The notes below the pieces were generated by a model. The model ran no database searches, had not been told where the DNA came from, and was given only the letters and a program-made list of their open reading frames with translations. From the NCBI GenBank assembly GCA_037952775.1, contig JBANAY010000003.1:32736001-32800000 (forward strand): a stretch of 64,000 nucleotides of DNA, read 5' to 3'. Shown one piece after another: positions 1 to 11,730 of this stretch (positions are counted from its first letter, which is position 1; every line of letters starts with the position of its first letter). The position numbers were made by a program, and so were the translations under genes. The DNA comes from Clonostachys chloroleuca (lineage: Eukaryota; Ascomycota; Sordariomycetes; Hypocreales; Bionectriaceae).

Positions 1-186
1 GGCCGGCCCGTCGTGGTTGACATGTCGATCCCTGCACCAGAACAGCAAGTTCCGCGGGCAAGAGAACAGTCAGTCGAGGAAGTGAGGCTTCGGCGCCAGC
101 ATCGCGAAGCTATGGTTCTGAACGACGGGACAAGGCCCTTTGGCCGGGAGGATATTATCGAGAGAGATCAGAGCTCTCCGGACTAG
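1..186 (+). CDS. 3' end of an unidentified gene (partial)
   Basis: Frame 1 is open from the first base to a TAG at 184-186 and gives 61 residues. The text is charged and coding-like: after the initial GRPVVVD it runs through VRLRRQHREAMVLNDG and ends in DIIERDQSSPD. The start and any upstream exons lie outside the window, so neither the family nor the true length can be judged. I do not recognise the protein. The main reason to call it coding is the basic/acidic, low-leucine C-terminal composition with no stop up to the window edge; a chance frame of this length is possible. Confidence 0.45.
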   Translation, partial: GRPVVVDMSIPAPEQQVPRAREQSVEEVRLRRQHREAMVLNDGTRPFGREDIIERDQSSPD

Positions 187-2687
187 GAATGAGAGCATCT
201 ACTACTTTGATGATTTTCTCGTCGCTCCTATACCCGAGACCTGCAATTGAATTACAAGCAGCCGGAATAGCGCCTTGGGGATTTATACGAATACACATCG
301 CATCGACCTTCCAGGTTTTAGGAGTCTTATGGATATATCCTGGGGGCAGGCAGTCCGGCATATCCATCTCCCTTTTATATCTAAACACACCCCGACATGC
401 AAGGGCGAATGTGGTACGATTTGGATATCAAACCACATCGGGCCCAAGCGTCGCTAGTTTTCGCCTATACACACGAGCTCATCAAAGCGGGGGACTGACT
501 GCTTCCATGTTAGAATTAGCAGTCCATGGATAGCGAATCGGGATGTGAAATAATTGATGGGCATGGCTTATTCGCTTCGCCATGACCTTCTCATTTACTC
601 AACTTTGGTGGCAGGTAACGCTCAGTCGTTGAGGACTATCGATCTTTCGGCTCCATTCCGACGGCATGGTGAGATCGATGGGCTCGAGAGTGGCACATTG
701 TGGCATAGCGTTCGTCTTCTGGGATTGTAGGTGGAGTTGGTCTAGCTTATAATTACTATGAATCGCATTGAATACAATAATTACAAAATGTGAGCCTGGC
801 CGGTAGAACTATGTTCCATGTATCAGAAACGTAGCGTCGTATGTGACACTCTGAGGTTGCATGTCTCAGACCTGCCGTTGAGACTTGATGGCTTTCTGAT
901 TCTCCATCTGTGGGTGGCGCATCTGACATCACCAATTTGTCTCCGGGACATGGCTGTAAGTTACCCAAAATGAGTGGACAACGTCCGAATTCGACAGTTT
1001 GGGCAGTACCTCCCTTTTCTGCATCCTTGTTTGATAGGACTCGGACGAAGGAAGGGCCCCTTCGTGGCGTTTATCCATCCATGATGACATGAACTACGGT
1101 GATGATCCACCCCAAGATGCCTGCGGTTGTCTTGCACCCCAGCTCATGACAGCCGATAGCAGCTGCGCCGGAACAGCACCTTGCTACCCCTCCACCGCTT
1201 GTTTGAGTCTGGGAGCTGTCCGGAGGAGAGATTCGACCGAGCTCTACGACGATAGCAGCGAACCAATCCTCTAACTGAAATCTCGTCTCCAGGCGACCTC
1301 GGTTTAGCCGTGGGCTGGATGGCGCAGGCAGGGAGAGCTCCCAGATCGAGCTCTGGCGGGGTGCATACGATGAGATGCAGGCTACAGCTGGTATGCACTC
1401 GGTTGCCACTGGAGACTGGCGCCGCCTGCGAGGGATAAACAGCCCAAGCTGCAGCAGGTCAGACAACACGCGCAGGCGAGAGGAACCAGTCTCCGCACTG
1501 GGACTGCACCAGACCAGGGCGCTGCAGGCTCGCCAGCAAATAGTGTCGTCGAGAAGAAGGGCCCCGGACTCGATCAGCAGTGGTAGTTGGCACCCTGCCG
1601 CTGCAGATGGATAGGGGTGACAGGCGGTGACGGGGCCCCATCCCCAATGCTCGACGCAGGTTGGACGAAGGGCCATGTACGATTATGTGCGGATGGCGAC
1701 GGTTATGTACGAGTGCATGCTTGGTGTGCAGCAACGAGCCAGGAAACGGCACCGCAGAAGCGCTGTCGGGCAGGTGTTAAATGTAGGCAAGTGCCAGCAC
1801 CAAGTAAACAATCGTCGGCCAAAACAACAACAAGCCTGAGCCTGCTCCGTGACAAAACACCAGCTGCGGCCGGTTTCCTCTCCTTCTTTCCACATCTTCA
1901 CCCTCACTTTCGCTTTCCTTAGCCTTTCTCCTTTCTCCAGTACTAACCCAGCAGGCCCTCACGCTCTCTCCGCACACGCACCCCTCGTCGCTCGCTCGCA
2001 ACCAGGACGCCCTCCGGATTTTGCGGCAGGGTTGTGATCAGCGCACGCTACAACCTTGAATCGGATCTTGCCCACCACCACCACAGCGACCCAATACGGC
2101 ACGCCTATATATCTGCAATTTCGCAGCCGCAAGACAGCCCGAATCAAGGCCCTTCCGACCTTGTGTGTGTGTGGTTCCCGGTGTCTTATTTTGGCACTCC
2201 ACCCCGCGAAGAGAGATTGCACCTACGAGTATGTTTCTGATATCTCCTTCCCTTCTCATACAAATACAAGTGCCTTAATTAGGACGTTATCTCATGCTAA
2301 TTCGTCCCTTGTGGATATAGTGCTTCATCGCTCCCGAGTTGTTGGCGATTCTTTGGCTTAGAGGTGCCGAAACAAAAGAAAGAACAAAGTCACCAGCTGC
2401 ATCCGTACCCGAAGAAGAAACGGTCGGCTGCAGGCGGGAAATAACCAGTTGCTGGGACAAGAGCAGAAAAGGGGAGACGAGAGACAACGGGCCGCGCCCC
2501 TCGCAGCCAGAACCAGACTCCAGGGAGGCTTTGGCACCACGGTCCCTGTAAACTCTCCTGGCCAGCTACCTAGGCTAGGCCTATTACCCGCTACGCTCCA
2601 GCTGGCAGGCACGCCAGCGCAGGTACAGCCGCTGCGTGGCAACCCCGGAACCCACCCAATCTGACCCGCTAAATCCCAGCCGCCAAA
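187..2687. other. Intergenic region and 5' region of the CLIP-like gene
   Basis: No convincing gene was found in these 2.5 kb. Open frames here (for example minus 1071-1676 and plus 1587-1922) have no family motif, no splice logic and no consistent coding text. The last part, about 1900-2680, is pyrimidine-rich and probably contains the promoter and 5' UTR of the following gene. Confidence 0.5.
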
Positions 2688-5358
2688 ATGTCCTCGACAA
2701 CCACTGCCTCCTTCACAACCACCCTCCCGTCCTACCCCCCTGTGCCTCATCAGGTCCATTCTGCTGCCCTGCCACGGCCCAAAACTCCTATCAGGCCCAA
2801 GACGCCCATCGCGAGACCCAAGACGCCTATTACGAGACCCAAGACTCCTGTTGCGCGACCAAAGACGCCCGTCACCCGGCCCAAGACGCCCGTCGCCAGG
2901 ACTAAGACGCCTACCATCCGCAAGTCTCGCTCGTCTTTGCGCAGACCTTCAACCGCCGTCTCTACCCCGAATCTCAAGGCCGCGTACGAAAGACAGGCCA
3001 GACGCTCCCCTGCTCCCCCCTTCCGCGGAAATCTTCCCTCGCCGCGCTCACGCAAGCCTACCTCGCGAACCATCCCGATGTCAACATCGAAACCCACGAC
3101 TCCATTTTAAGCGACTGCACCACATCTCAGCTGAACATAACTGCCAACCGGAAATCCAGGGACAGCATGGCTCCTACAACGCCAGGCAGGCCGGTTGGCG
3201 ACGACCTAGCTGTCGGCGACACTGTTGATGTCCCCGGCTCTATGCATGGCGTCGTCCGCTTCGTCGGTTCGGTCCAAGGAAAGAAGGGCGTCTTTGCTGG
3301 TGTAGAGCTCCATCCCGAATTTGCTCCGCGTGGGAAGAACAGCGGTGATGTAGATGGGTAGGTCTTTTATCTCTCACGTCTTGCTCCCTTCACGGCTTCC
3401 CCTATACCCCAATCAGGCGCACTTATAGAAGTGGTACCGTGCGACATACTAACACAAAGCCATTTAGTATCTCCTACTTCGCAACCTCTGTCCCTGGCGC
3501 AGGCATCTTTGTTCCTGTTTCCAAGGCTCTCCGCAGAGGATCTCCAATCCCTTTGACACCTGGCACCACAGGGCTTAGATCCGGTTCCCTCCACTCGGGA
3601 AATTTCACCCCTCCTACACCTAGTCTACCTAAATTCAGTCTCTCGGTCGGCCCAGGTGCTAGGGCACCTAGTCCTCATGGAAAACGTGGGCCGAGGACCT
3701 CACTGCCCCGACCGGATTCACCGGTTCGGCGGACGCAAATGACTCCGAAGCCCTCGATTGCGACACCGAAAGTACCGTCTAGGTATGGCAGCCCAACGAA
3801 TGCGCAGAATGCGCGTTTCGCTCAAAGCGTGCGCGGCACGGCTGGCGATCCTAGCAAGAAGTTACCACAGTTCAATCAAAGCGTGGGTCCACGCAGTGCC
3901 TCTGCACTTGGCTCTGTCTCGGGTTACGATGATGAGAACAAGCCTGCCGGACACCGGGCGCAGGCAAATGGGAGCATAGGCTCAGCATCTTCTCTTGCTG
4001 GCAGGGCACGTCCAGCATCGCGTGCGAATGGCATACATGAGGATGAGGTTGAGCGGCTACGAGCACAGCTGCAAGACCGAGACCGTCAGCTTCAAGAGCA
4101 GTCAGCGACTTTGTCTGAAATGGAGAGCAGCTTGACCGAACTCCAAACGTTGATGGAGCATGCCGAAGGACCGGTGTCTGTACGGAATAGCTTTGACGAC
4201 AAGGATTCCAGCCAGCTACGCCAGATCTTGCGGGAGAAGAACGAGAAGATTGCTATGCTCACCGCTGAATTTGATGCCCATCGGGCCGACTTCCGTAGTA
4301 CGATTGACGCTCTCGAGATGGCCAGCACGGAAACCGAGCGGGTGTATGAGAAGCGAATGGAGGAGCTCATGGGAGACATACGTGAGCTGGAATCGCGGAA
4401 TATGGACGTCGAGTCGGTGGCAACCCAGCTGAAACAACTCGAGGAGCTTGTTCAGGAGCTTGAAGAGGGTCTTGAGGATGCTCGCCGCGGGGAAGCTGAA
4501 GCTCGAGGAGAAGTCGAGTTCTTGCGAGGGGATGTGGAGAGGACAAGGACTGAGCTTCGTCGTGAGCGAGAAAAGGCCGAGGCAGGTGGCCTCGACAAGG
4601 ACAAGTTGAAGGAGCTGGAATTGAAGGAAGATGAGATTAGAGGTCTTAAGGCTATCATCCACTCACTCAGTCGAGACTCAGTCCCCGCGGAACCACCTCG
4701 ACCTAGACGTCCAGGCTCCCTGATCCCGGGTGATGCCATTGAGAACAAGATTGCTCGCGATAACCTGGAGAGGCAGGTAGCCGAACTCCAGGGGATCCTC
4801 GAGCAGAAGAGCAAGCGGGAGGAGGAGCTCGAGCAAGAGCTTGAACGGGTCAGGTTCACCAATATTAATCCTCAGCGATCCTCTTTCAGAGACTCGCGCG
4901 ACACTGTCGTCCTTACTAGCAGGGGCCATGACAATGATGCTACGCACAAGCGGGGATCAGCCATGGCTCCCATGGCCGAGAGCGATGCCAACTCGAGTGC
5001 AACTGAGAATAGCACTCTTTGGTGCGAGATTTGTGAGACGGCTGGCCATGATATCTTGACCTGCACCAACATGTTTGGCCCAGACGGTGCCAAAATGACA
5101 GCTGAAGTCAATGGAGACAGGACCATTACTGGTGATGCCCTGAGGGTACAGGATGGCAATGCTCACCCGGCTCCTCTCTCGCCTGTCAAGTCGAAGAGCC
5201 CTGTGGTCACCCCGGCCGTCAAGGTCATGCCCAACCCGATGGACTCGGGCCCTGTTCCCGGAAAGGAGAGCGGCGTCATGGACCCCGAGAAGTGGTGTGC
5301 GGTCTGTGAGCGTGATGGACACGACAGTGTTGACTGTCCTTTCGAGGATGCTTTCTAA
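2688..5358 (+). CDS. CLIP-170-like CAP-Gly microtubule plus-end protein
   Basis: This is a microtubule plus-end tracking protein of the CLIP-170/Bik1/Tip1 family. The order is: a basic Ser/Pro-rich N-terminus with RPKTP repeats (residues 30-76), a CAP-Gly domain (about 175-240, with GKNSGDVDG followed by SYF), a Ser/Pro-rich linker, a long coiled coil (about 400-690), and two CX2CX4HX4C zinc knuckles (about 743-756 and 834-847). The C-terminus is EDAF, like the acidic-aromatic tails of plus-end proteins. Exons: 2688-3357 and 3468-5358, with an intron 3358-3467 (donor GTAGGT, branch ACTAAC). The ATG at 2688 has a strong context (CCAAAATG). The frame from 2688 ends at 3110 while the CAP-Gly frame is open upstream of its own ATG at 3167. 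One extra C in the six-C run at 3015-3020 joins them without a stop and gives about 853 residues. The alternative is a shorter protein starting at 3167. Confidence 0.85.
2775..2915 (+). repeat. Seven tandem RPKTP-type coding repeats (about 21-base period)
   Basis: Seven near-identical units of the form R-P-K-T-P-[IV]-[ATR] follow each other in the N-terminus of the CLIP-like protein. At DNA level the unit is close to 21 bases (CGxxCCAAGACGCC...). Each unit has a basic residue and a TP dipeptide, so the array is a basic region with multiple possible proline-directed phosphorylation sites. That would suit a regulated microtubule-binding segment; this role is inferred. Confidence 0.85.
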
Positions 5359-6999
5359 GCGCGCGGCTCGTCGCCGCATTTTATTTCCTTATTTGTCACA
5401 TTGTAAAGAGACATGCTAACTCAGGCACGATGGATGATGGATTACTCTCGAGAGTGGTCATGCTTGATGCAATGAAAGGCGTGATGAATATCGCCTACAC
5501 GATCATGTTTTGCGTTTTTTCCCATCCACAAATTGGTTTTTCTTCCTCATATCTCTTTTGCGTTCTGCCATAACTGGACATGTGATGATACAAATGTGTC
5601 TCTGGACTCCTTGATTTTGACATTCTTATTGTATAATTTTAGCTGTCTTATGTAGTATCAAGGAGTTCAAATTGCTGGTGGAACCAGAGACTAAACTTTA
5701 CCAAATAAATATCCAGAGTATCTGATGCTTTTTGTGTTGATGTGTGAGTTAAGAAGGAAAAAGCTTACCTCAACTTGATTGAAGCCATCGCATTTTTCAC
5801 TCTATCCCCCTTCTGCCAGGGACAGCGTCTTCAAGGTTGGGCAAAAAGGCCTGTCCATCATGATCCATTGAATCAAGTTCTTCAAGCTTGTAGGAACAGC
5901 CTATCTTCTCTCTCTCTTTGCCTCCAAGTACGAGGCTACCAGGGTCGTTGGCTTTGTGCATGTAACCCGACGACGGGTACTTGTTATACTCGTTTGGCGA
6001 CCTTGACTATAGGTAGGTAGCTTCAAGAGAGGTTTGCTGTTTGTTTGTATACATTAGACATCGCACATGCCGGATCTCAGTCGAGAATATTGGCCGCCGC
6101 CCCTCTTGACGGCCTTCCTTCCCTTGTAGGACCTGTTCCATATAGTGTCACATCTATACAATGAATGGGAATCAGCTAAATCTCACTTCGTGTACTTCCC
6201 CCTCTCGTGCTACTTGGATGCCATTGGTATGAGATGTCTTCTCTCAGGATCAATCATTTCTATCCAAGGAAAATAACAAGCAATGGGTAAAACGACGAGG
6301 AGAGCATCGGGTCCATCAAGGTAGTAGGTCAAATCAATAGATTTATGTCATATGTCTACTTGGTCTGCCGCTGCTTAAAGCTCATTGAATCGTCTATGCC
6401 CTCTAAACGCCCGCCCCAGCACTATCCGGAGCCCCCTTTGTCTTCCAGCCCAGCACCATCTTGTCTGTATCCCTGCCACCCCTCGCCCGAGTCGACTACC
6501 AGAAAAAATCAATGTAATGGGACGGCATTAAAAACAGCGCTGTATGGACTGTCTCGTCTCCTTCATGCTCAACCACCCGAACTCCTTCATCGCGGCAGCT
6601 GGCCATCGCAACGTCATGTTCCCCCCTCAGATTCCCTCTCCTCCATGCTAGCAATAGGAAATGACCACCCCTGTTGCCAAAGCTTTTCTAGGGTTGGTAT
6701 CAAATAATCGTGAGGGGGCGATGAATTAAATCAAAGAAAAGCAGAAACGTCATGCTCAGATGGACACATAATCAACGAGTTTCCCACTATGAGAGAATAG
6801 GATAATTACTCAGAGATCACCATATCTATCGTGTGAGAGCCAAGGTAAGTCCTTGCTTGCTTCAGCCGAGAAAACTGAAAGGGAAGTAGGGCAAGAAGGG
6901 ATAAGCGGGCCCTAGGAAGGTGTTTCTCCCAGCGTGACACCATTCATGTCCTCGAGTCCGGATCCCTCGCGTCTCCTGGCTTTTTGGGTTTCGAATGGT
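5359..6999. other. Intergenic region between convergent genes
   Basis: This space separates two converging genes and should hold both 3' UTRs. No further gene was found. The open frame at plus 6345-6707 has no recognisable motif and lies in 3'-flanking sequence. Confidence 0.5.
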
Positions 7000-8465
7000 T
7001 TACTGGGAGGCACACTGGACGCGCTCGGCACCGGGGTGTCCATCCTCATCATCCTCATCCATGGCATCGGCACCGAAGCCGCGATTCTGTGAGGTGTTGT
7101 CCGCATCTTCAAGATCCGCAGGCTCAGTCATAGCTTCGGCAGGCGGAACGTTCTCGAGCGAAGGTGATGGTAGATACTTCCTCAGGGCTTCGAATGCGGC
7201 CTCATCTTCAGTCCAGTTCTTCTCAGGGAACTTGACGTTAAAGCGGATGTAAAGGTTGCCAAAGTCGTGGTGGCGGTATGAAGGCATACCCTGCCCACGG
7301 ACCATCTTGACGGCATCTTCAGGATTGTAAGTATTTGGTTTACACAGAAAGGTTTACAGCCGGAACTGCGGGGACGTCGTACCTTGTGCGATAGCCTCAC
7401 CAGGAAGAATGTCGATGCTCAACCAGCGGTCATCGAGGTGCTCAATGAAAATGGTACCTCCAGCCAGAGCTGTGACAAGCTCAATGTCGCACTTGTAGAG
7501 AAGATCATCCTCCTTACGAGTGAACCGGGGGTGAGGCTTCTCCTCAATCTCGAAAACGACGTCACCAGCCTGAATACCAGGAGCTTGGTCACCCTCGCCT
7601 CGGAACTCGACCTTGGTACCGCTTCTGACGCCCTTATCGACATGAACGTGGAGCACCTTGCGGTCGACGATGGTCTTCTTGCCGTTGCACTGCTTGCAAC
7701 GATCCTTGTCCTTGATGGTCTCACCCTCTCCGTTACAGTCAGGGCAGACAGTCTGGAACCGCTGGATCATAGGGCCCATCTGGCGCATCATGGTCTTCAT
7801 ACCCTGGCCGTCACAGCCAGCGCACTTCTTCACGGAGCCCTCCTTGCCACCAATACCGCTGCACTTGGGGCAGATAATGGACCTCTGAAGAGCCAGCTTT
7901 GAGATCTTGCCCTTGTAGATGTCCTCAAGTGCAACCTTGTGGGTGTGGTGGATCGTCCGGGCCTTGGGAGGGCCGCGGCTGTTCATACCACCACCACCAA
8001 ACATGCCGCCCATGCCACCGAAACCGCCGCCACCGAAGAACTGGGCGAACAGGTCCTCGGCAGCCATGCCGCCACCGGCGCCAGCGCCTCCCTCGAGACC
8101 GGCCTCACCATATTGGTCGTATATTTGTCGCTTCTGAGGATCCGAGAGAATTTCGTAGGCGTGGGAAATCTCCTTGAACTTCTCCTCGGCATCAGGGTTG
8201 TGAGCGTTCTTGTCTGTGTTCCCGACCTTCCCGTTAGTTAAGAAGCCCTCGTGACTCGCAGGGAAGAGAGATCAGCGCCGTACCTGGGTGATATTTCAGG
8301 GCGTTGACCTTGTATGCCTTTTTCAGTTCAGCCTCAGTTGCGGTTGGAGAGACCTGGAGAGCGTTAGTGTAAGAGGATGCCTAATTTTCTAACCACCAAA
8401 TTGTGGGGAGAAAAGGGAGAATCACATACACCCAGGGTGTCGTAGAACTTGGTATCCTTCGCCAT
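7000..8465 (-). CDS. ydj1: Type I DnaJ/Hsp40 co-chaperone, Ydj1/Mas5 type
   Basis: This Hsp40 stimulates Hsp70 ATPase activity and delivers unfolded proteins. Four exons: 8430-8465, 8284-8353, 7383-8213 and 7000-7316; all splice phases agree and give 417 residues, close to yeast Ydj1 (409). A J domain opens the protein ([11 protein letters not shown] at 34-36). A Gly-rich linker with a Met-Phe stretch follows, then four CXXCXGXG-type zinc repeats ([32 protein letters not shown]), then the two C-terminal substrate domains with the typical [19 protein letters not shown]. The last four residues are CASQ, a CaaX box identical to that of Ydj1, so the protein is probably farnesylated and partly membrane-associated. 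Three small introns interrupt the 5' half and one region near the 3' end. The start is the ATG at 8465, which gives the family's usual N-terminus. No frame damage. Confidence 0.95.
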
Positions 8466-10467
8466 CGTGAAGAATGATGTGTGAGTCGGTTGTTTGTTGT
8501 GTTTAGAACGGCGGAAGGAGGGGGAGGAGGATGTGTAAAAGCAGGCTATGCCTAAAGTCCGGAGAGTTTGTCAGCCTGATGGTTGCTTGGAGAATAATCG
8601 CCGAGCGGAGCGGGAATGGGCTGCGCAGAGTTCAAAATCCAGAGCGGACGGTCGCCCGTGTGCAATCTCTGGACGTCTCGTAGGGCTTCGTGCGTACCTT
8701 TTCCTCGAGAGATGGTGAAGGGGAGGAGGGGAGATTGTGGTTTCTTGTTGTTGCGCGGTCCCGGGAAACGAATCGGGCTGGCGTTGATCTTTAAAACTTG
8801 GGGCTGGCGGGGCTGAGAGAGAAATTTCAGGGTAGACCAAGCACTAAACTGCCACCTAACAGGGCGCCGGGTTTAAGTCAGTAAAAGGGCAAAGATAACC
8901 AAGACTCTGAGAGCAGGCTCCGAGTCAGTTCACGTTCCGAGGGCGGCCACGTACCAACAAGCACAGCGACGGAATCCTAGTGTGAGTATTACGATGTGAA
9001 TAGGAAGAGGGAGAAGTTGTGCAAGTTTTGGAGAATGGAAGAAGTATGTGCTAGTAGTATGGAAGTATGTAGATATCCGTCTGAGAGACAGAGCACAATG
9101 CCGCTGGAACACCGTCGGGCTGGCTGGTATCTCGCAGGTAATGCAGCGCTGGTTAGGCTGGTAAGTAGGCAGGCGCTGGGCAGACAGGTACTTGCAGCGA
9201 CCTTGGACAGCGAGAGAAGAAAAAAAAAGGGCGACCCTGCAGATCCGCACCGAAGTTCGTAGCGCCTCATGGAATTGTATCGAAGAAAGTCGATGCTGTG
9301 GCGAAGCTTACTGGCTGCGCTGCCCCGGTAGCCCGCGCCCACCCCCAGTGTGGCCCCTGCTGATTGGAAGGTTCCATGGAGGGGTGATGCGTAGCACCAG
9401 GCGGGCTCTGCGGTCATACCTGGTACGTACCGGAGCCAGGTACCTTTACGGCGGCAGCCTGCAGCGGGTGTACAAGGTCCTATACCGGCCGGCAGCCAGG
9501 GGAGCCCAGCCCAGCCCAGCACACACCGCGGCCTGTTGGTCGCACCAAAAGGACAAAGGCGATACTGGGATGGAGGGATGGATGCCCTTCGCTGCGAGAG
9601 CAACAAGGCAGAACAAGAGGCTTATAGTGCTTGATCCATTTCGAATTCCTCTTTTCTTTGTCGCATTGTGCCTTTCTGCTACTAAGCCCAAGCACCGTGT
9701 TATACCTTGCCCATTAATAGTACCTAGGTATCTATCACCCACCTACTGCAATACACTACTAGGAGTGGTGGTAACAATGAGCGACCAAAGCGCGACGGCT
9801 GATGCAATGCAGCGCCCAGCACTTCACAACATGGAACAGCAGTAAGAATCAGGTATCAGAACTGCTGTCTGACGCACCTCTCTGTGTATTTGTCCATTTT
9901 CTGATACGAGACCGAGTTATATCAGCGCCATTAATATTGATTCTGCCCTTTTATGCTGCCCACTTGTCTTTGCGACCCAGATGGACGCCTTCTGTTGACC
10001 GTGGGTCGCATAGCCCGAGACCAACAGCCAGACCAAGTTGGCGACATACATAGTGAGATGATACACCAAACCAGTACTTCAAGCCTTCATAACAGCAGAG
10101 GCTCTATGTTTTATCTGCTGCAACTCAAGCCCAAATCACCCTTAAAAGGCCAGGAAAAAGCTAAAATATGATTTAAAAGTTAGACAAGGAAAAAAAAATA
10201 AAAATAAAAAATCTTGAGGTTTGATTATAAGAATTTGGTGTCTCATCTCTTATGCCACCTGGTTGCCAGAGTCAGCCGCTGATTACCTACAGACAGGCAC
10301 ACCAAACCGTCTCAAATCAAAGAAGCAATAAATTCATATACACAATATAAAGAAAATTAAAAGTACACATAACACGCCTGCTCCATACCTTCCTAGTGAG
10401 ATTAGTTAACCAGGGAAAACTCAACAAAAAAAAGTAAAAGTAAACACATAGACCCCCCTCGGTCCCT
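8466..10467. other. Intergenic region upstream of ydj1
   Basis: The part near 8466 should hold the ydj1 promoter and the part near 10467 the 3' UTR of the GRF gene, which is A-rich (10185-10440). No gene was found. The open frames at plus 9192-9845 and minus 8989-9606 overlap each other on opposite strands and carry no recognisable motif. Confidence 0.5.
8821..8828. promoter_or_regulatory. Candidate heat-shock element pair upstream of ydj1
   Basis: GAAATTTC fits the inverted nGAAnnTTCn arrangement and lies about 355 bases upstream of the ydj1 start. Ydj1-type genes are often Hsf1 targets. Only two units are seen, so this may be chance. Confidence 0.2.
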
Positions 10468-11730
10468 CTAGTTCCGCTCGTAAAGTTTCATCAGGCTCGC
10501 CTTGATGTCCTCCACGCTCGAGACCTCATTCTTGGACAGCTCGTCGTGGAGCTTCATGATGCCGGCCCGTATGTTCGTGACCTGGCGGTTGTGCAGCTTG
10601 TTCTTGTTCTCTACCGCCTCGACCCTCCCCTGCAGCTGCGCGATCTTGGTCTCCCTCTCCCTCAGCTCGCCCCTCAGGAAGTCTCTGGCTGTGACGATGC
10701 CCTTCGTCTTCCGCGCCGAGCTGGTCAGCACTTCGCGGACCGACTTGAGGGCGTCGGGGGTGAGCCTCTGCCCTTGTAGGAGGGGCATGACCTCCTCCGA
10801 GACGTCCGGTACGATGGATCCAGGCGTTCTTGGGGTTGCGGTCTGTGATGGTGTGCTTGGTGTTGGAGCGGCGACCGTAGCCGTGGTGCAGGTTGACGGT
10901 GTCTGCAGCTCCGGGCTCTCCTCGAATGATACCGTCTTGTGGCGCTTGTTAGATGAAGCTGGGAAGAGAGTCCGCGTGACAGACGGCGTTGGAAGCCCAC
11001 CCAGCACATCGACATTTCGTTCAGTAGCTGGCGTGATGTAAGGGTCACGTTGAGCAGCCTTTTCCTTCGCCTTGCCCTTCCTTGAGCTAGAAACCGTCTC
11101 GTCCACCAATGCGATCAGCTCCTCGTCCTCTTCCGAGTCCATGCCATACGCGGACTCCAGATCTTCGTCTGTCTCGAACGCATCCCGCTTTCGTTTAGAC
11201 GTTGAAGGACACGGCGTCTCCATGGCCCCGACACCGTCCTCAGCCGGACGCCGGCCTGGTGTGACCTGAAAAAAGGAGGTCAACTGTTTCTGAGTTTCCG
11301 GCTTTTGCTTCTCCAGGAAGAGCTGCTCCTCTGCCTCCTCGGGCTGAAAGTTCGTCTCGGCCCGACCCTGAGCCTTGCTCTCCCACAGCCAGAACCCACA
11401 CGGATGCGAGTCTAGGATGCACGTGTAATAGAAACTACCTTTATTCGCACTATCCTTCTTGACCTCCCGGCGGGACGCTTCCCGGCGGCGGGGTTTGCAG
11501 TTGCCTGGGGAATGTCTTGTTAGATGAAAATACATAAATGGGCAAACAAAAACAAAAGCAATAACAAGCGTGGATGATTGCCCAAGTTGAATAATATTTG
11601 GAGTAGATGACTTACAGTACCACTTCCCCTTGTATAACAAGCCATCGTCCCGACTCTTTTCAGCCGATTCAGGCTCAGACTGCGAGGCCCTCTGCCGATT
11701 GCGCTGCCGACCGGATCTTCTGGGCGGCAT
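10468..11730 (-). CDS. GRF zinc-finger protein with C-terminal coiled coil
   Basis: The protein has a GRF-type zinc finger near its N-terminus (about residues 36-81): KWYCNC, then SFYYTC, then HPCGFWLWE, which fits the C-x-C/H...C...C and aromatic pattern seen in TopoIII, APE2 and NEIL3 proteins, where it binds single-stranded nucleic acid. The rest is acidic/basic low-complexity text with nuclear-type KRKRD, and the last 80 residues look like a coiled coil. Exons: 11616-11730 and 10468-11504, joined across an intron 11505-11615 (donor GTAAGT, acceptor CCCCAG). The splice rebuilds the second cysteine-bearing part of the finger, although the intron itself has no stop in frame. I chose the ATG at 11730 (MPPRRSGRQR) rather than one at 11859 because the upstream text is not conserved-looking. 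The product is about 383 residues; its specific function is unknown. Confidence 0.75.
   Translation of the reverse strand: MPPRRSGRQRNRQRASQSEPESAEKSRDDGLLYKGKWYCKSSTPNIIQLGQSSTLVIAFVFVCPFMYFHLTRHSPGNCKPRRREASRREVKKDSANKGSFYYTCILDSHPCGFWLWESKAQGRAETNFQPEEAEEQLFLEKQKPETQKQLTSFFQVTPGRRPAEDGVGAMETPCPSTSKRKRDAFETDEDLESAYGMDSEEDEELIALVDETVSSSRKGKAKEKAAQRDPYITPATERNVDVLGGLPTPSVTRTLFPASSNKRHKTVSFEESPELQTPSTCTTATVAAPTPSTPSQTATPRTPGSIVPDVSEEVMPLLQGQRLTPDALKSVREVLTSSARKTKGIVTARDFLRGELRERETKIAQLQGRVEAVENKNKLHNRQVTNIRAGIMKLHDELSKNEVSSVEDIKASLMKLYERN

Noticed and set aside
1071..1676. 201-codon minus-strand frame
   Set aside because: Does not begin with a good context and shows no family pattern; overlapping frames are equally open.
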